Source: an uncultured Collinsella sp. (GTDB lineage: Bacteria; Actinomycetota; Coriobacteriia; Coriobacteriales; Coriobacteriaceae). From it: a DNA stretch of 64,000 nt. Location of the stretch: contig CABQLK010000005.1 in NCBI GenBank assembly GCA_902465015.1, positions 1 through 64,000 on the forward strand. Direction: 5' to 3'. Below are positions 26,318-35,450 of this stretch, in pieces. Each line of letters begins with the position of its first letter. Positions within the stretch are counted from its first letter, which is position 1. Under the pieces are notes generated by a model. The model was not told the DNA's origin. It searched no databases and saw only the letters and a program-made list of their open reading frames with translations. Position numbers and translations under genes: made by a program.

Positions 26318-26854
26318 ATGTCCGATGCCGTTCGTGCCGAGAAAATCGCGCACGAGGTCGACGATGCCGCCCGCCAGCTCGCCCAGGCGGGCCGCTTGGA
26401 CCTGACGCGCGAGTTTATCCAGCATGGCGACGTGACGGTGTATGCGCATGTGACCTCGGTGGCGCGGGCAAGTCTGTCCTTTGCCGAGCGCCTGGGCCGC
26501 GTCGGTGTCTCGGTCGACCGCGCCTCGTTGTTGCGCGGGGCCCTACTGCACGATTACTTTCTCTATGACTGGCACGATCCCGACCCAAGCCATCGACTGC
26601 ACGGATTTCGGCATCCATTTTTTGCCCTGGCGCGTGCGGAGGAAGATTTTGATCTGACGCCGCGCGAGCGGAATATTATCGTGCGCCATATGTTTCCGCT
26701 GGTGCCGGTGCCGCCGACGTGTCGTGAGGCATGGATTGTGTGCCTGGCGGATAAATGGTGCGCTCTGCGCGAGACGATCGCCGGCCGTCTGCCGCGCAAG
26801 GACGAGGCAGACGATGGCGTGAGTGGCGAATCGAGCGAAAAGAGGAGAGGGTAG
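26318..26854 (+). CDS. HD-domain phosphohydrolase
   Basis: This 178-aa protein has an HD fold: HVTSVARASLSFAERLG, the metal pair in LLHDYFLYDWHD, RHPFFALARAEEDFDLTPRERNIIVRHMFPL and CLADKWCAL. GGAAGGAGG precedes the ATG at 26318, which was chosen over an upstream in-frame start. It is 4 bp from the next gene, a CmpB-type membrane protein, so they form an operon. The substrate is unknown. Confidence 0.85.
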   Translation: MSDAVRAEKIAHEVDDAARQLAQAGRLDLTREFIQHGDVTVYAHVTSVARASLSFAERLGRVGVSVDRASLLRGALLHDYFLYDWHDPDPSHRLHGFRHPFFALARAEEDFDLTPRERNIIVRHMFPLVPVPPTCREAWIVCLADKWCALRETIAGRLPRKDEADDGVSGESSEKRRG

Positions 26855-26857
26855 ACG

Positions 26858-27877
26858 GTGGGGACCGCGATTGATATGGCGTTTGGCGGCGCGACGCTTG
26901 CCGTCTGCCCGCTTTCGGCACTGGTGCTCTCGTTTGCCTTTTACGGGTTTTGCGGCTGGGCGTGGGAGTCGACGGTCTGCGCCATGCTCAATCACGGACG
27001 ATTTGCCAACAGCGGCTTTTTGCTGGGGCCGTGTTGTCCTATCTATGGTGTGGGCGGCATTGCCTGCTGGCTTTTGCTGCGCGGGATTCCGGATGCCTCA
27101 AGCCAGTTTGTCGCTGCAGCGCTCGTATGCAGCGTGATTGAGTACAGCGTAGGCGTACTGTTGGAAAAAACAACGGGCGCTCGCTTTTGGGATTACTCGC
27201 ACCTGCCGTTTAACTTGCACGGACGCATTTGCCTGTACTGGGCCTGCGCGTTTGGCTTGGGTGCGTTGTGTATTTGCCGTTTAGTGGAGCCGGCATTGCT
27301 GGGGCTGCTTGGCCATCTGCCGGTGCTGATTGTGCGGCTGTCCGCCTTTATCGTCGCGGTCGCGATGATGGTCGACGCGTTGTGCTCGTTGGCGAGCTGG
27401 CGGCGTCTGTCCGATCAGCTGGAGCGCGTCCGGGCCGACCTTGCCGACCGCATCAATGAGTCGCTTGCCGATGCGTCCGACTCCATGCTCGAACGTATTC
27501 CCGATTCGGCGATCGACTCGGTGGCGCAGACGCACATCCGCGGCCGTGCCGTTAACGCGTGGCTGGTCGAGCTGGGCGACGCGGCGCTCGATGCCCTGCG
27601 CGAGAAGGCTTCGATGCCGACGTTTATCTCGGATGGTGCTCGCGGCCTGGCGCTTGCCGCCCGCCGCGTGGCCGATGCCGCACCGAGCATGCCGCGTCCG
27701 TCGCTCAGTCGTCGCCTTGCCGGCAAGGGCATAAGCCGTCCGGTGCCGAGCGTGTCACTCAGCCGCCGCGACCTGCGCTTCTTCAATGCCTTCCCGCGCT
27801 TGCGTATCAACCGCTACGAGGGCGTCATCCGAGCTACCGACCTCCGCGACCGAGCCCGCGAGCTGTTCCGGCGCTAG
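26858..27877 (+). CDS. putative ABC-transporter type IV / CmpB-type membrane protein
   Basis: This 339-aa protein starts at GTG with a GGAGAGG ribosome site inside the preceding gene. The first 180 residues hold five to six helices and the family hallmarks YGFCGWAWESTVCAMLNHGR, GPCCPIYGVGG and FWDYSHLPFNLHGRICLYW (PF06541). A charged C-terminal tail of about 160 residues follows, probably cytoplasmic and partly helical (residues 180-339), which many family members lack. The function of the family is not established. Confidence 0.8.
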   Translation: MGTAIDMAFGGATLAVCPLSALVLSFAFYGFCGWAWESTVCAMLNHGRFANSGFLLGPCCPIYGVGGIACWLLLRGIPDASSQFVAAALVCSVIEYSVGVLLEKTTGARFWDYSHLPFNLHGRICLYWACAFGLGALCICRLVEPALLGLLGHLPVLIVRLSAFIVAVAMMVDALCSLASWRRLSDQLERVRADLADRINESLADASDSMLERIPDSAIDSVAQTHIRGRAVNAWLVELGDAALDALREKASMPTFISDGARGLALAARRVADAAPSMPRPSLSRRLAGKGISRPVPSVSLSRRDLRFFNAFPRLRINRYEGVIRATDLRDRARELFRR

Positions 27878-27929
27878 CCGGGACGGGCGCGCTCGCGGCT
27901 TCCTTGCTCGCGTATTTCCCGTTGGTTTC

Positions 27930-28050
27930 GCGCCCGTTGCCGCGCCGTTTCCAAGATTGCGGTGCCGTTGGAGGCGGCAAGATTTGGGTCGAGCCGGCCG
28001 AGGAGGTTATCCGCATCCGCACCGGCGAACATGGCCCCGCCGCGGTGTAG
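27930..28050 (+). pseudogene. possible coding remnant
   Basis: A short frame reads GGGKIWVEPAEEVIRIRTGE and stops at 28050, with codon choice like the real genes around it but no start or upstream continuation. It could be the decayed 3' end of a gene. It is too short to identify, and the rest of the 27.9-28.1 kb gap shows nothing else. Confidence 0.25.
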
Positions 28051-28131
28051 GACAATCTTTCGCCTGACGGGCGTGCCTCTCTTGGGGCGCGCCCGTTCTC
28101 GTCTACAATATCGTGCAGACGAAGGAGAGGC

Positions 28132-28995
28132 ATGCCCATGATCAAGATGTTTGCGAGTGACTTAGACGGAACGCTGCTGAATGCCCTACACGAGGCCGAC
28201 GGAACCATCCGCCGCGCCATTCGCGAGCTGACCGAAGCCGGGCTGCATGTGGTTCCCGCGACCGGACGCTCGACGCTGCCGATCGGCGAGCATGGCTTCA
28301 CAGGTCTGGCACTCGACGCCTGCTGCTCCAACGGATCCATCGTGCGCGACAGCCATGGTGAGGTGCTCAAGACCTGGACCATCGACCCGCAGGTTACCGA
28401 GGAGCTGCTCAAGGCGTTCCCGGACATTTGCTTCGACTGCTCCACGCCCGACGGCATGTTCTCGAGCGGTTCGTTCGAGATGCACCAGGCGGGCTTTAAA
28501 AAGGACAGTCCTATCAAGCGCATCGTGATGCGCGGCATGCGTGCACGTGGCGGGTATCACGAGGAACAGTATTTCGACCAGTCGATCGGTGACATTCTGC
28601 GCCACGATGTGTGCAAGATCAACTGCCGTGTGATCTCGCCCGAGCTGGAGCGCGACCTTAAGGCGTATTTGGCCGAGCGCTCGGACCGCGTGGTCAACGC
28701 GCCGTTTGACCCGGTGATGTTTGAGATCACGGATGTGGCATGCAACAAGGGCGAGAGCGTGGCCTGGCTGGCGGGCTACTACGGCATTGCCGAGGACGAG
28801 GTCGCGGTCTACGGCGACGGCGGCAACGACATTGCCATGCTCAAACGCTTCCGCCACAGCTACGCGACCAAAAACGCAAGCGAGGCAGCCAAGGACGCCG
28901 CGAGCGCAACTATCGGCAGTTGCATGGTCCACGCCGTTCCCAAACACATGCTTGCCACCATGCACAAGCAGAATTCCTGCACCGTAATCGAATAA
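28132..28995 (+). CDS. Cof-type HAD-IIB family phosphatase
   Basis: This 287-aa protein carries HAD motif I FASDLDGTLLN at the N-terminus, motif II (VVPATGRS), a C2 cap domain in the middle, and motif IV VYGDGGNDIAML. It is typical of Cof/YidA phosphatases that act on sugar phosphates or cofactor phosphates. GAAGGAGAGG precedes the ATG. The stop codon is followed immediately by a perfect GGGACAG-core hairpin. The specific substrate cannot be predicted. Confidence 0.93.
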   Translation: MPMIKMFASDLDGTLLNALHEADGTIRRAIRELTEAGLHVVPATGRSTLPIGEHGFTGLALDACCSNGSIVRDSHGEVLKTWTIDPQVTEELLKAFPDICFDCSTPDGMFSSGSFEMHQAGFKKDSPIKRIVMRGMRARGGYHEEQYFDQSIGDILRHDVCKINCRVISPELERDLKAYLAERSDRVVNAPFDPVMFEITDVACNKGESVAWLAGYYGIAEDEVAVYGDGGNDIAMLKRFRHSYATKNASEAAKDAASATIGSCMVHAVPKHMLATMHKQNSCTVIE

Positions 28996-29024
28996 TGTGA
29001 CAAAGGGACAGCCCCTTTGTCACA
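28996..29024. repeat. GGGACAG-core palindrome, arm type C, abutting a stop codon
   Basis: TGTGACAAAGGG (28996-29007) and CCCTTTGTCACA (29013-29024) are perfect 12-bp arms around ACAGC. It begins on the base after the HAD-phosphatase stop codon. No poly-U follows. Confidence 0.9.
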
Positions 29025-29081
29025 GGTGACGCTGGTCTCTTGAAATACGAACAAACATTCGCATATCTAACTGCGCTTTGA

Positions 29082-29087
29082 TAGAAT
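29082..29087 (+). promoter_or_regulatory. candidate extended -10 of the 41-aa toxin-like gene
   Basis: TGATAGAAT (29079-29087) is an extended -10 (TGn plus TAGAAT), 65 bp upstream of the start. No good -35 was seen, as expected for extended -10 promoters. Confidence 0.4.
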
Positions 29088-29151
29088 TGATACTGTTGGC
29101 GGCAGTTCCATGTGCCGGGCAGCGCCCTCCATCTGATGGGAGGTGATGCCC

Positions 29152-29277
29152 ATGACCGATTTGATTGATTTCGTGAGGCTTCTGACCGCTTTGGTCTCGT
29201 TCTTCACGGCGCTTGTCGGCCTTTCCGAGGCACTCAAGCAGCGTTCGAAGCGCAACAGAAGGGGTCGCCGCCGCTAA
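29152..29277 (+). CDS. candidate type I toxin: 41-aa membrane peptide with basic tail
   Basis: The 41-aa product has one hydrophobic helix (about residues 3-27, LLTALVSFFTALVGL) followed by a strongly basic tail (KQRSKRNRRGRRR). GGAGG lies 8 nt before the ATG at 29152; an ATG at 29146 is also in frame. GGGCAGCGCC in the leader (29117-29126) is fully complementary to GGCGCTGCCC after the stop (29304-29313), a fold-back that would hide the ribosome site as in hok-type mRNAs. A convergent promoter (29346-29374) could make an antisense RNA. These are hallmarks of type I toxin genes. I do not recognise a named family. Confidence 0.55.
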   Translation: MTDLIDFVRLLTALVSFFTALVGLSEALKQRSKRNRRGRRR

Positions 29278-29345
29278 GGCGTTGACCCCCTAATGCAAAC
29301 AACGGCGCTGCCCAGCCAGCTACAACTTGGGCTGCCGTCGACACT

Positions 29346-29374
29346 ATTCTACCCACGAATGACTTTTTGGACAA
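29346..29374 (-). promoter_or_regulatory. candidate antisense-RNA promoter converging on the 41-aa ORF
   Basis: On the minus strand, TTGTCC (29374-29369) and TAGAAT (29351-29346) are separated by exactly 17 bp. Transcription would start near 29339 and run antisense to the 3' part of the small ORF mRNA. No minus-strand gene uses this promoter, which supports an RNA product. Confidence 0.5.
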
Positions 29375-29431
29375 TTGGTAATCCCGCTTCAAAAGCCAGG
29401 CACAACTGGCACAACCTAGGCGGTCGCTGAA

Positions 29432-29460
29432 TGTGACAAAGGGACTGCCATTTCGTCACA
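29432..29460. repeat. GGGACAG-core palindrome, arm type C, degenerate
   Basis: TGTGACAAAGGGACTGCC is followed by ATTTCGTCACA. It matches the perfect copy at 28996 but carries substitutions in the right arm and core (GGGACTG). The two type C copies bracket the small toxin-like locus, 408 bp apart. Confidence 0.7.
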
Positions 29461-29486
29461 TCCCAAATATTGCCTTTACATGTTGA

Positions 29487-29530
29487 TGCACACGGTGTGC
29501 AATAATACTCGCACTGTGCAATAGCGCACA
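29487..29530. promoter_or_regulatory. candidate TetR-type operators upstream of the regulator gene
   Basis: TGCACAC-G-GTGTGCA (29487-29501) is a 15-bp palindrome, and TGTGC-N6-GCACA (29515-29530) repeats the half-sites. They lie 23-66 bp before the TetR-family gene and are natural autoregulatory sites. Confidence 0.6.
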
Positions 29531-29552
29531 GGCTGAGTAACAAGGAGGACGT

Positions 29553-30263
29553 TTGTCCCAGCTCGAGAAATGTGATCGCCGGTCCCTTCGCTCGCAGCGC
29601 GCCCTTCGCCAGGCGCTTGCCAGCGAACTTGCCGAAAGCGGCGACCTTTCACGCATTAACGTCGCGTCGCTCACCGAGCGCGCCGGTCTTACACGCCGCA
29701 CGTTCTATTCGCACTACCGCGATATCCCCGACTTTATCAGCCAGATCGAGAACGGCCTGCTTGCCGAGATTCGCGAGCGGGTTGAGCTTATCACCGCAGC
29801 TCAATTACCCGATCTTTACCGCAATATCGACGAGCTCGAGCCGGCACCCGGTTCGATTGAGCTGCTTCGCTATCTTGCGGCTAATCGCGACCTTATCGGG
29901 GCCCTGCTGGGCCCGGGCGGCGACCCCGCCTTTATTAAAAAGATCATCGATACCGCACGCGAGGCCGTGGTGCCGCGTGCACAGACGGGCATTTTGGGCT
30001 TGGCGCTGGGCACCTTCTTTGACTACTACGTCACCTATGTCGTGAGTGCCGAGGTCGGCATGATCCAACGTTGGTTTGAGCGTGACCTTTCCGAATCGCC
30101 CGAGACCATGGCGCGCATTATGACGGTCATCGCTTTTGTGCGCCCCGGTGACCTGTACGGCCAACCCATCGATATCAACGTGCCGGAATACGGCATGAAG
30201 CTATTGAATCTGCAGCTCGAGGATGCGGTCGACACCACCGCAACCGTCGAGTCCAACAACTAA
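29553..30263 (+). CDS. TetR/AcrR family transcriptional regulator
   Basis: This 236-aa protein has an N-terminal helix-turn-helix (about residues 32-62: INVASLTERAGLTRRTFYSHYRDIPDFIS) and a long C-terminal ligand domain. It starts at TTG with a strong AAGGAGGA site. It is 11 bp upstream of the acyl-CoA dehydratase activase gene, so the two form an operon. It probably senses a CoA-pathway metabolite and controls both genes. Palindromes of TGTGC half-sites precede it. Confidence 0.88.
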   Translation: MSQLEKCDRRSLRSQRALRQALASELAESGDLSRINVASLTERAGLTRRTFYSHYRDIPDFISQIENGLLAEIRERVELITAAQLPDLYRNIDELEPAPGSIELLRYLAANRDLIGALLGPGGDPAFIKKIIDTAREAVVPRAQTGILGLALGTFFDYYVTYVVSAEVGMIQRWFERDLSESPETMARIMTVIAFVRPGDLYGQPIDINVPEYGMKLLNLQLEDAVDTTATVESNN

Positions 30264-30274
30264 GAGGAGAGACA

Positions 30275-33200
30275 ATGAGCAAACTCGTCGAGGGCATTAA
30301 GGACCGAATGGTCGCTGCCGCGCGTGAGGCTGCACCCGCCGTGGTGGACGCCGCGCAGAAGGCGGCGACCGCGGCTGCCGAGAAAGTTGCCGAGGCAGTT
30401 GCCGATGCCAAGAACGCGGCAGGGGAGACGTCCGTCGCTAGCGAGCCCGCCACCGCCGCTGAGCCCGTAGCCGTCACCGCCGCCCACGCCCCCGAAGGCG
30501 CGATCTTCAACCCCGAGGCCGCCCGCGGCAACCTGCACCTGGGCATCGACGTGGGCTCCACCACCGTTAAGCTCGCTGTGCTCAACGACGACAACCAGAT
30601 TGTCTACGCCAAGTACCAGCGCCACCACACCGATGTTCGCGCTTGCGCCCGCGACTTGTTTGAGGGTGCTGCGACCGTGCTGCCGGCGGCCCAGATGACC
30701 TGCGCCATTACCGGCTCGGGCGGCCTGCTGCTGTCCCAGTGGCTCGACCTGGAGTTTGTCCAGGAGGTCATCGCCAGCAAGCGCGCCGTCGAGACTCTTA
30801 TACCGGCCACCGACGTCGCCATCGAGTTGGGCGGCGAGGACGCCAAGATTATCTACTTCGATAACGGCATCGAGCAGCGCATGAACGGCACCTGCGCCGG
30901 CGGTACGGGCGCCTTCATCGATCAGATGGCAACCCTGCTGCACACCGACGCGAGCGGCCTCAACGAGCTCGCGGCTAACGCCACCACCATCTATCCCATC
31001 GCCAGTCGCTGCGGCGTCTTTGCCAAGACCGATGTGCAGCCGCTGCTCAACGAAGGCGCCCGTCCCGAGGACGTCGCCGCTTCCATCTTCCAAGCCGTCG
31101 TGACCCAGACCATCTCGGGTCTGGCGTGCGGCCGTCCCATCCGCGGCAACGTCGCCTTCCTGGGCGGTCCGCTGCAGTACCTCTCCGAGCTGCGCCACCG
31201 CTTCTACCTCACGCTCAACCTGGACGAGGAGCACCGCATTGTGCCCCAAAACGCTCACCTGTTTGTGGCGAGCGGCGCCGCCATGGCGCATGAGTCCAAC
31301 AAGCTCAGCACGTTCCCGCAGCTCATCGAGGCTATCGATGCCCTGGGTGACACACAGGGTGCCGAGGTCGAGCGCCTGGATCCGCTCTTTGCCACCGACG
31401 AGGACTTCGCTGAGTTCAAAACCCGCCACGACACCGAGGTCGTCCCCAAGGGCAAACTCGACGGCTACACCGGCCGCGTGTTCATCGGTATCGACGCCGG
31501 CTCCACCACCATGAAGGCCGCGCTCGTGGGCGAGGACGGCCAGCTGTTGCACACCTGGTACGGCAACAACAACGGTGACATCCTGGGCACGGCCAAGGTC
31601 ATCATGGCCGATTTCTACAATCACATCCCCGCCGGCTGCACCATCGGCCACGTGACAACTACGGGCTACGGCGAGGCGTTGCTCATCGAGGCCCTCAAGG
31701 CCGACTCCGGCGAGATCGAGACCGTTGCGCACCTGCGCGGCGCCAAGGCATTCCTACCCGGCGTCGAGTTTATCCTGGACATTGGCGGCCAGGACATGAA
31801 GTGCCTGCGCGTCAAGGACGGCGTCATCGAGCACATCATGCTCAACGAGGCCTGCTCGTCGGGTTGCGGTAGCTTTATCGAGAGCTTCGCCGTTTCTATG
31901 AACATGGACGTGCGCGCGTTCGCCAATGCCGCCATCCATGCCAAGGCCCCCGTCGACCTGGGCAGCCGCTGCACGGTCTTTATGAACTCGCGCGTCAAGC
32001 AGGCGCAAAAGGAAGGCGCCACGGTGGGCGACATCGCGGCCGGCCTGTCCTATTCCGTCATCAAGAATGCCCTGTTCAAGGTCATTAAGCTGCGCGATCC
32101 CAAGGAGATCGGCAGCCAGGTGATCGTTCAGGGCGGCACCTTTATGTCCGACGCCACGCTGCGCGCGTTTGAGCAGCTCACCGGCGTTCATGCCGTGCGT
32201 CCCGACATCGCCGGCTGCATGGGCGCCTACGGTGCGGCCCTGCTCGCCCGCGATCGCGCCGGCGCCGACGGCACCTCGACCATTCTTTCTGCCGAGGACA
32301 TCGCGCACCTTACCGTGACGCAAAAGCATGTCCGCTGCGGTCGCTGCTCCAACAACTGCCAGCTCACCGTCAACGACTTTGGCGGCGGCAGGCGCTTCAT
32401 TACCGGCAACCGCTGCGAGAAGGGTGCCGGTCACAAAAAGCAGAAGACCGAGGCGCCCAACCTCTTCAAAAAGAAAAACGAGCTGCTGTTTAACCGCGAG
32501 GTGCTGAGCCCCGACGAGGCCCCGCGCGGTACCGTCGGCATCCCCCGCGCGCTCAACATGTACGAGAACTACCCCTTCTGGCACGCGTTCTTTACGCGCT
32601 TGGGCTTTAGCGTGCAGCTGTCCGACCAGTCGAGCAAGAAGACCTACCAGGCGGGCATCGAGTCCATGCCGTCCGAGAGCGTGTGCTACCCGGCAAAGAT
32701 GAGCCACGGCCATGTGATGAACCTTATCGACCGCGATGTCGACTTCATTTGGATGCCGTGCGTGCGCTGGGAGCGCAAGGAGGATCCGACCGCCGGCAAC
32801 TGCTATAACTGCCCCATCGTCATGAGCTACCCCACGGCGTTGGCACTCAACATCGACGAGATTCGCGAGCAGAACATCGAGTTCCTGTACCCGTTTGTGC
32901 CCTATCACGACAAGACCGAGCTCAAGCGCCGCCTGTACCAGGTGCTCGCCGTCGACCGCGTGGCCGATGCCGAGGCTGGTCGCGGCCGCGTGCGCGGTCC
33001 CAAAATCACACGCTCCGAGGTCGATGCCGCCGTCAATGCTGCCTTTGAGGCCGACGCGCGTTTCCACGAGGATATCCAGACCATGGGCGAGGAGGCCCTT
33101 AAGTGGGTCGAGGACCACGGCGGTCACGGCATCGTGCTCGCCGGCCGTCCCTACCATAACGACCCCGAGATCAACCATGCCCTGCCCGAGCTTATCTCGA

Positions 33201-35062
33201 GCTTTGGCTTTGCGGTCTTTACCGAGGATTCACTCGCGCATCTGGTAAAGCCCGAGCGCCCCATTCGCGTCGTCGACCAGTGGATGTACCACAGCCGCCT
33301 GTACGCCGTCGCCCGTTTTGTGACGATGCGCAACGACCTGGACCTGATCCAGCTCAACTCTTTCGGCTGCGGCCTCGATGCCCTGACCACCGATCAGGTG
33401 CAGGAGATTCTGGAAGCCAGCGGCAAGATCTACACCGTGCTCAAGATCGACGAGGTGTCCAACCTGGGCGCCGCGCGCATTCGCATCCGCTCGCTCATGG
33501 CCGCGCTTAAGGACCAGGAGGCCGAGCGCCTGGCCGAGGCCACGGCCGCGGGCGAGGCCTACGAGCAGGGCGATGCAGCGCCGGTGGCTCCCTCCAAGGA
33601 TTCTCCCGCGTTCGCGAGCCGCAAGTACACGTTCGAGGCGCAGCGTGAAAGCGCCTCGACAGCGTGGCCCAAGGTGCCCTTTACCCAGCAGATGCGCGAC
33701 GAGGGCTACACCATCCTGTGCCCGCAGATGGCGCCGATCCACTTTGATCTGGTCAAAGAGGTATTCCGCGGTGCCGGCTACAACCTGGAGCTGCTGCCCT
33801 CGACCGACCACGACGCCGTCGAGGCCGGCCTGCGCTATGTGAACAACGACATTTGCTACCCGTCGATCCTGGTGACGGGCCAGATTATGGAGGCCATCGA
33901 GAGCGGTCGGTACGATCTGTCCAAGACGGCTGTGGTCATCAGCCAGACCGGCGGTGGTTGCCGTGCCACCAACTACATCGCGCTCATCCGCAAGGCCCTG
34001 CGCGAGAGCGGCCACCCCGAGATTCCGGTGATCTCGCTTTCGGCCGTGGCACTCGGCGAGGACAACCCCGGCTTTAAGATTACGCCGGCGCTGCTTAAGC
34101 AGGCAGTCTACGCGGTGCTCTTTGGCGACGTGATGATGCAGATGCTCTATCGCTGCCGCCCGTACGAGGCCACGCCCGGTGCTGCCAACGCGCTCTACGA
34201 GGAGTACATGGCACGAGCCCGCAAGCTGGCGCCTAAGTTCAATCGCCACAACTACACCAAGCTGTGCCGCGAGGCCATCCGCGCGTTCGACACCATGCCG
34301 CTCGTGGGCGAGGGTACTAAGCCGCGCGTGGGCGTGGTCGGTGAGATCCTGGTCAAGTTCCACCCCACAGCCAACAACCACGTGGTCGATGTCATCGAGC
34401 GCGAGGGCTGCGAGGCCGTGGTGCCGGGCCTGCTCGACTTCTTCCTGTACTCCATGAGCAACGCCGAGCTGCAGAAGGACGAGTTGGGAAGCTCTGCCAC
34501 TACGCGCGCGGGCATGCAAGCGCTTATTAAGCTCGTGGACTGGATGCGTACGCCGGTGGAGGAGATGCTCGAAAAGTCCCGCCGCTTTGAGGCACCCGAG
34601 CGCATCGGCACCATGGCGGACAAGGCTCGCACGGTGCTCTCGGTGTGCAACAACATGGGCGAGGGCTGGTTACTCACGGCCGAGATGCTCGACCTGATTG
34701 ACCATGGCGCACCTAACATTATCTGCACGCAGCCCTTCGCGTGCCTGCCCAATCACGTGGTGGGCAAGGCCGTGATCAAGGAGCTGCGCCGCCAGCATCC
34801 CGAGAGCAACATCGTTGCAGTGGACTACGACCCCGGTGCGTCTGAGGTCAACCAGCTCAACCGCATTAAGCTCATGATCAGCGTGGCCAAGGAAAACATG
34901 CGCGCCGGTAAGGGCTTTAAGCTCGAGAAGGTGGCGCCGCTCGCGATGGACGAGGTCACCGGCCAGATGCGTGCCCACGACGGCTGCGTGAGCTGCGGCT
35001 CGGTCGATGAGAGTGCCGTGGCGTCGGTCGCTGAGCGCCTGGGACGCGGCATTGAGAAGTAG
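30275..35062 (+). CDS. giant acyl-CoA dehydratase activase (two BadF/HgdC ATPase domains plus dehydratase-like region)
   Basis: This 1595-aa protein has an Ala-rich, probably helical N-terminal extension (1-80). The first ASKHA ATPase domain runs from about 88 to 350 (LGIDVGSTTVKLAVL; GTCAGGTGAFIDQMA). The second runs from about 404 to 660 (GIDAGSTTMKAAL; ACSSGCGSFIESFA). A Cys cluster CGRCSNNCQLTVNDF lies at about 687, then a DUF2229 region (about 750-990, with CVRWERKEDPTAGNCYNCP) and a HgdB-like C-terminal region (about 1140-1595). HgdC-type activases use ATP and [4Fe-4S] clusters to inject a low-potential electron into 2-hydroxyacyl-CoA dehydratases. No separate dehydratase subunits are adjacent, so its partner or own reaction is unknown. 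Confidence 0.9.
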   Translation: MSKLVEGIKDRMVAAAREAAPAVVDAAQKAATAAAEKVAEAVADAKNAAGETSVASEPATAAEPVAVTAAHAPEGAIFNPEAARGNLHLGIDVGSTTVKLAVLNDDNQIVYAKYQRHHTDVRACARDLFEGAATVLPAAQMTCAITGSGGLLLSQWLDLEFVQEVIASKRAVETLIPATDVAIELGGEDAKIIYFDNGIEQRMNGTCAGGTGAFIDQMATLLHTDASGLNELAANATTIYPIASRCGVFAKTDVQPLLNEGARPEDVAASIFQAVVTQTISGLACGRPIRGNVAFLGGPLQYLSELRHRFYLTLNLDEEHRIVPQNAHLFVASGAAMAHESNKLSTFPQLIEAIDALGDTQGAEVERLDPLFATDEDFAEFKTRHDTEVVPKGKLDGYTGRVFIGIDAGSTTMKAALVGEDGQLLHTWYGNNNGDILGTAKVIMADFYNHIPAGCTIGHVTTTGYGEALLIEALKADSGEIETVAHLRGAKAFLPGVEFILDIGGQDMKCLRVKDGVIEHIMLNEACSSGCGSFIESFAVSMNMDVRAFANAAIHAKAPVDLGSRCTVFMNSRVKQAQKEGATVGDIAAGLSYSVIKNALFKVIKLRDPKEIGSQVIVQGGTFMSDATLRAFEQLTGVHAVRPDIAGCMGAYGAALLARDRAGADGTSTILSAEDIAHLTVTQKHVRCGRCSNNCQLTVNDFGGGRRFITGNRCEKGAGHKKQKTEAPNLFKKKNELLFNREVLSPDEAPRGTVGIPRALNMYENYPFWHAFFTRLGFSVQLSDQSSKKTYQAGIESMPSESVCYPAKMSHGHVMNLIDRDVDFIWMPCVRWERKEDPTAGNCYNCPIVMSYPTALALNIDEIREQNIEFLYPFVPYHDKTELKRRLYQVLAVDRVADAEAGRGRVRGPKITRSEVDAAVNAAFEADARFHEDIQTMGEEALKWVEDHGGHGIVLAGRPYHNDPEINHALPELISSFGFAVFTEDSLAHLVKPERPIRVVDQWMYHSRLYAVARFVTMRNDLDLIQLNSFGCGLDALTTDQVQEILEASGKIYTVLKIDEVSNLGAARIRIRSLMAALKDQEAERLAEATAAGEAYEQGDAAPVAPSKDSPAFASRKYTFEAQRESASTAWPKVPFTQQMRDEGYTILCPQMAPIHFDLVKEVFRGAGYNLELLPSTDHDAVEAGLRYVNNDICYPSILVTGQIMEAIESGRYDLSKTAVVISQTGGGCRATNYIALIRKALRESGHPEIPVISLSAVALGEDNPGFKITPALLKQAVYAVLFGDVMMQMLYRCRPYEATPGAANALYEEYMARARKLAPKFNRHNYTKLCREAIRAFDTMPLVGEGTKPRVGVVGEILVKFHPTANNHVVDVIEREGCEAVVPGLLDFFLYSMSNAELQKDELGSSATTRAGMQALIKLVDWMRTPVEEMLEKSRRFEAPERIGTMADKARTVLSVCNNMGEGWLLTAEMLDLIDHGAPNIICTQPFACLPNHVVGKAVIKELRRQHPESNIVAVDYDPGASEVNQLNRIKLMISVAKENMRAGKGFKLEKVAPLAMDEVTGQMRAHDGCVSCGSVDESAVASVAERLGRGIEK

Positions 35063-35091
35063 TTGGCCTACTTCGAGCCGGATATAAGACA

Positions 35092-35130
35092 AACGGGTGG
35101 CAGCCGTGCCGGCTGCCACCCGTTTTTGTT
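35092..35130 (+). terminator. terminator after the activase gene
   Basis: AACGGGTGGCAGCC and GGCTGCCACCCGTT form a perfect 14-bp stem with a 5-nt loop, followed by TTTGTT. Confidence 0.92.
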
Positions 35131-35169
35131 GGACACATGTTGCGCAAATGACCTTGCTACAGCCTTCCG

Positions 35170-35368
35170 TGGGCTCACCCGATTTTTGGGCCGGCTCGGG
35201 CTTTGAGGACAAGTTACTGCAGGCCCAAGGCGATTTTTCGCTCAACGCAGGCCAGCACAGTGTGACCTATCTGCCAAACGACGAGACGATCGCTACGGTC
35301 TACCCATCGCCACCTACGAGATGGAAGCCGAAAAGTACATCTACCGCGTGTACAAGTACGAGCTGTAG
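35170..35368 (+). pseudogene. frameshifted 3' gene remnant (tentative)
   Basis: One frame reads GFEDKLLQAQGDFSLNAGQ and continues to about 35300. A second frame then carries YEMEAEKYIYRVYKYEL to a stop at 35366-35368. Together they look like the end of a small protein gene interrupted by a frameshift. No start or family is recognisable. The rest of 35.06-35.56 kb holds only a terminator and a nested hairpin. Confidence 0.3.
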
Positions 35369-35450
35369 CACTGTGCTTAGGTTTGACCAATGGAGTATGA
35401 AAACACGCCGTTCGCCGATGCCCCCTCCGTGAGTGGTAGCCATATGGTTT

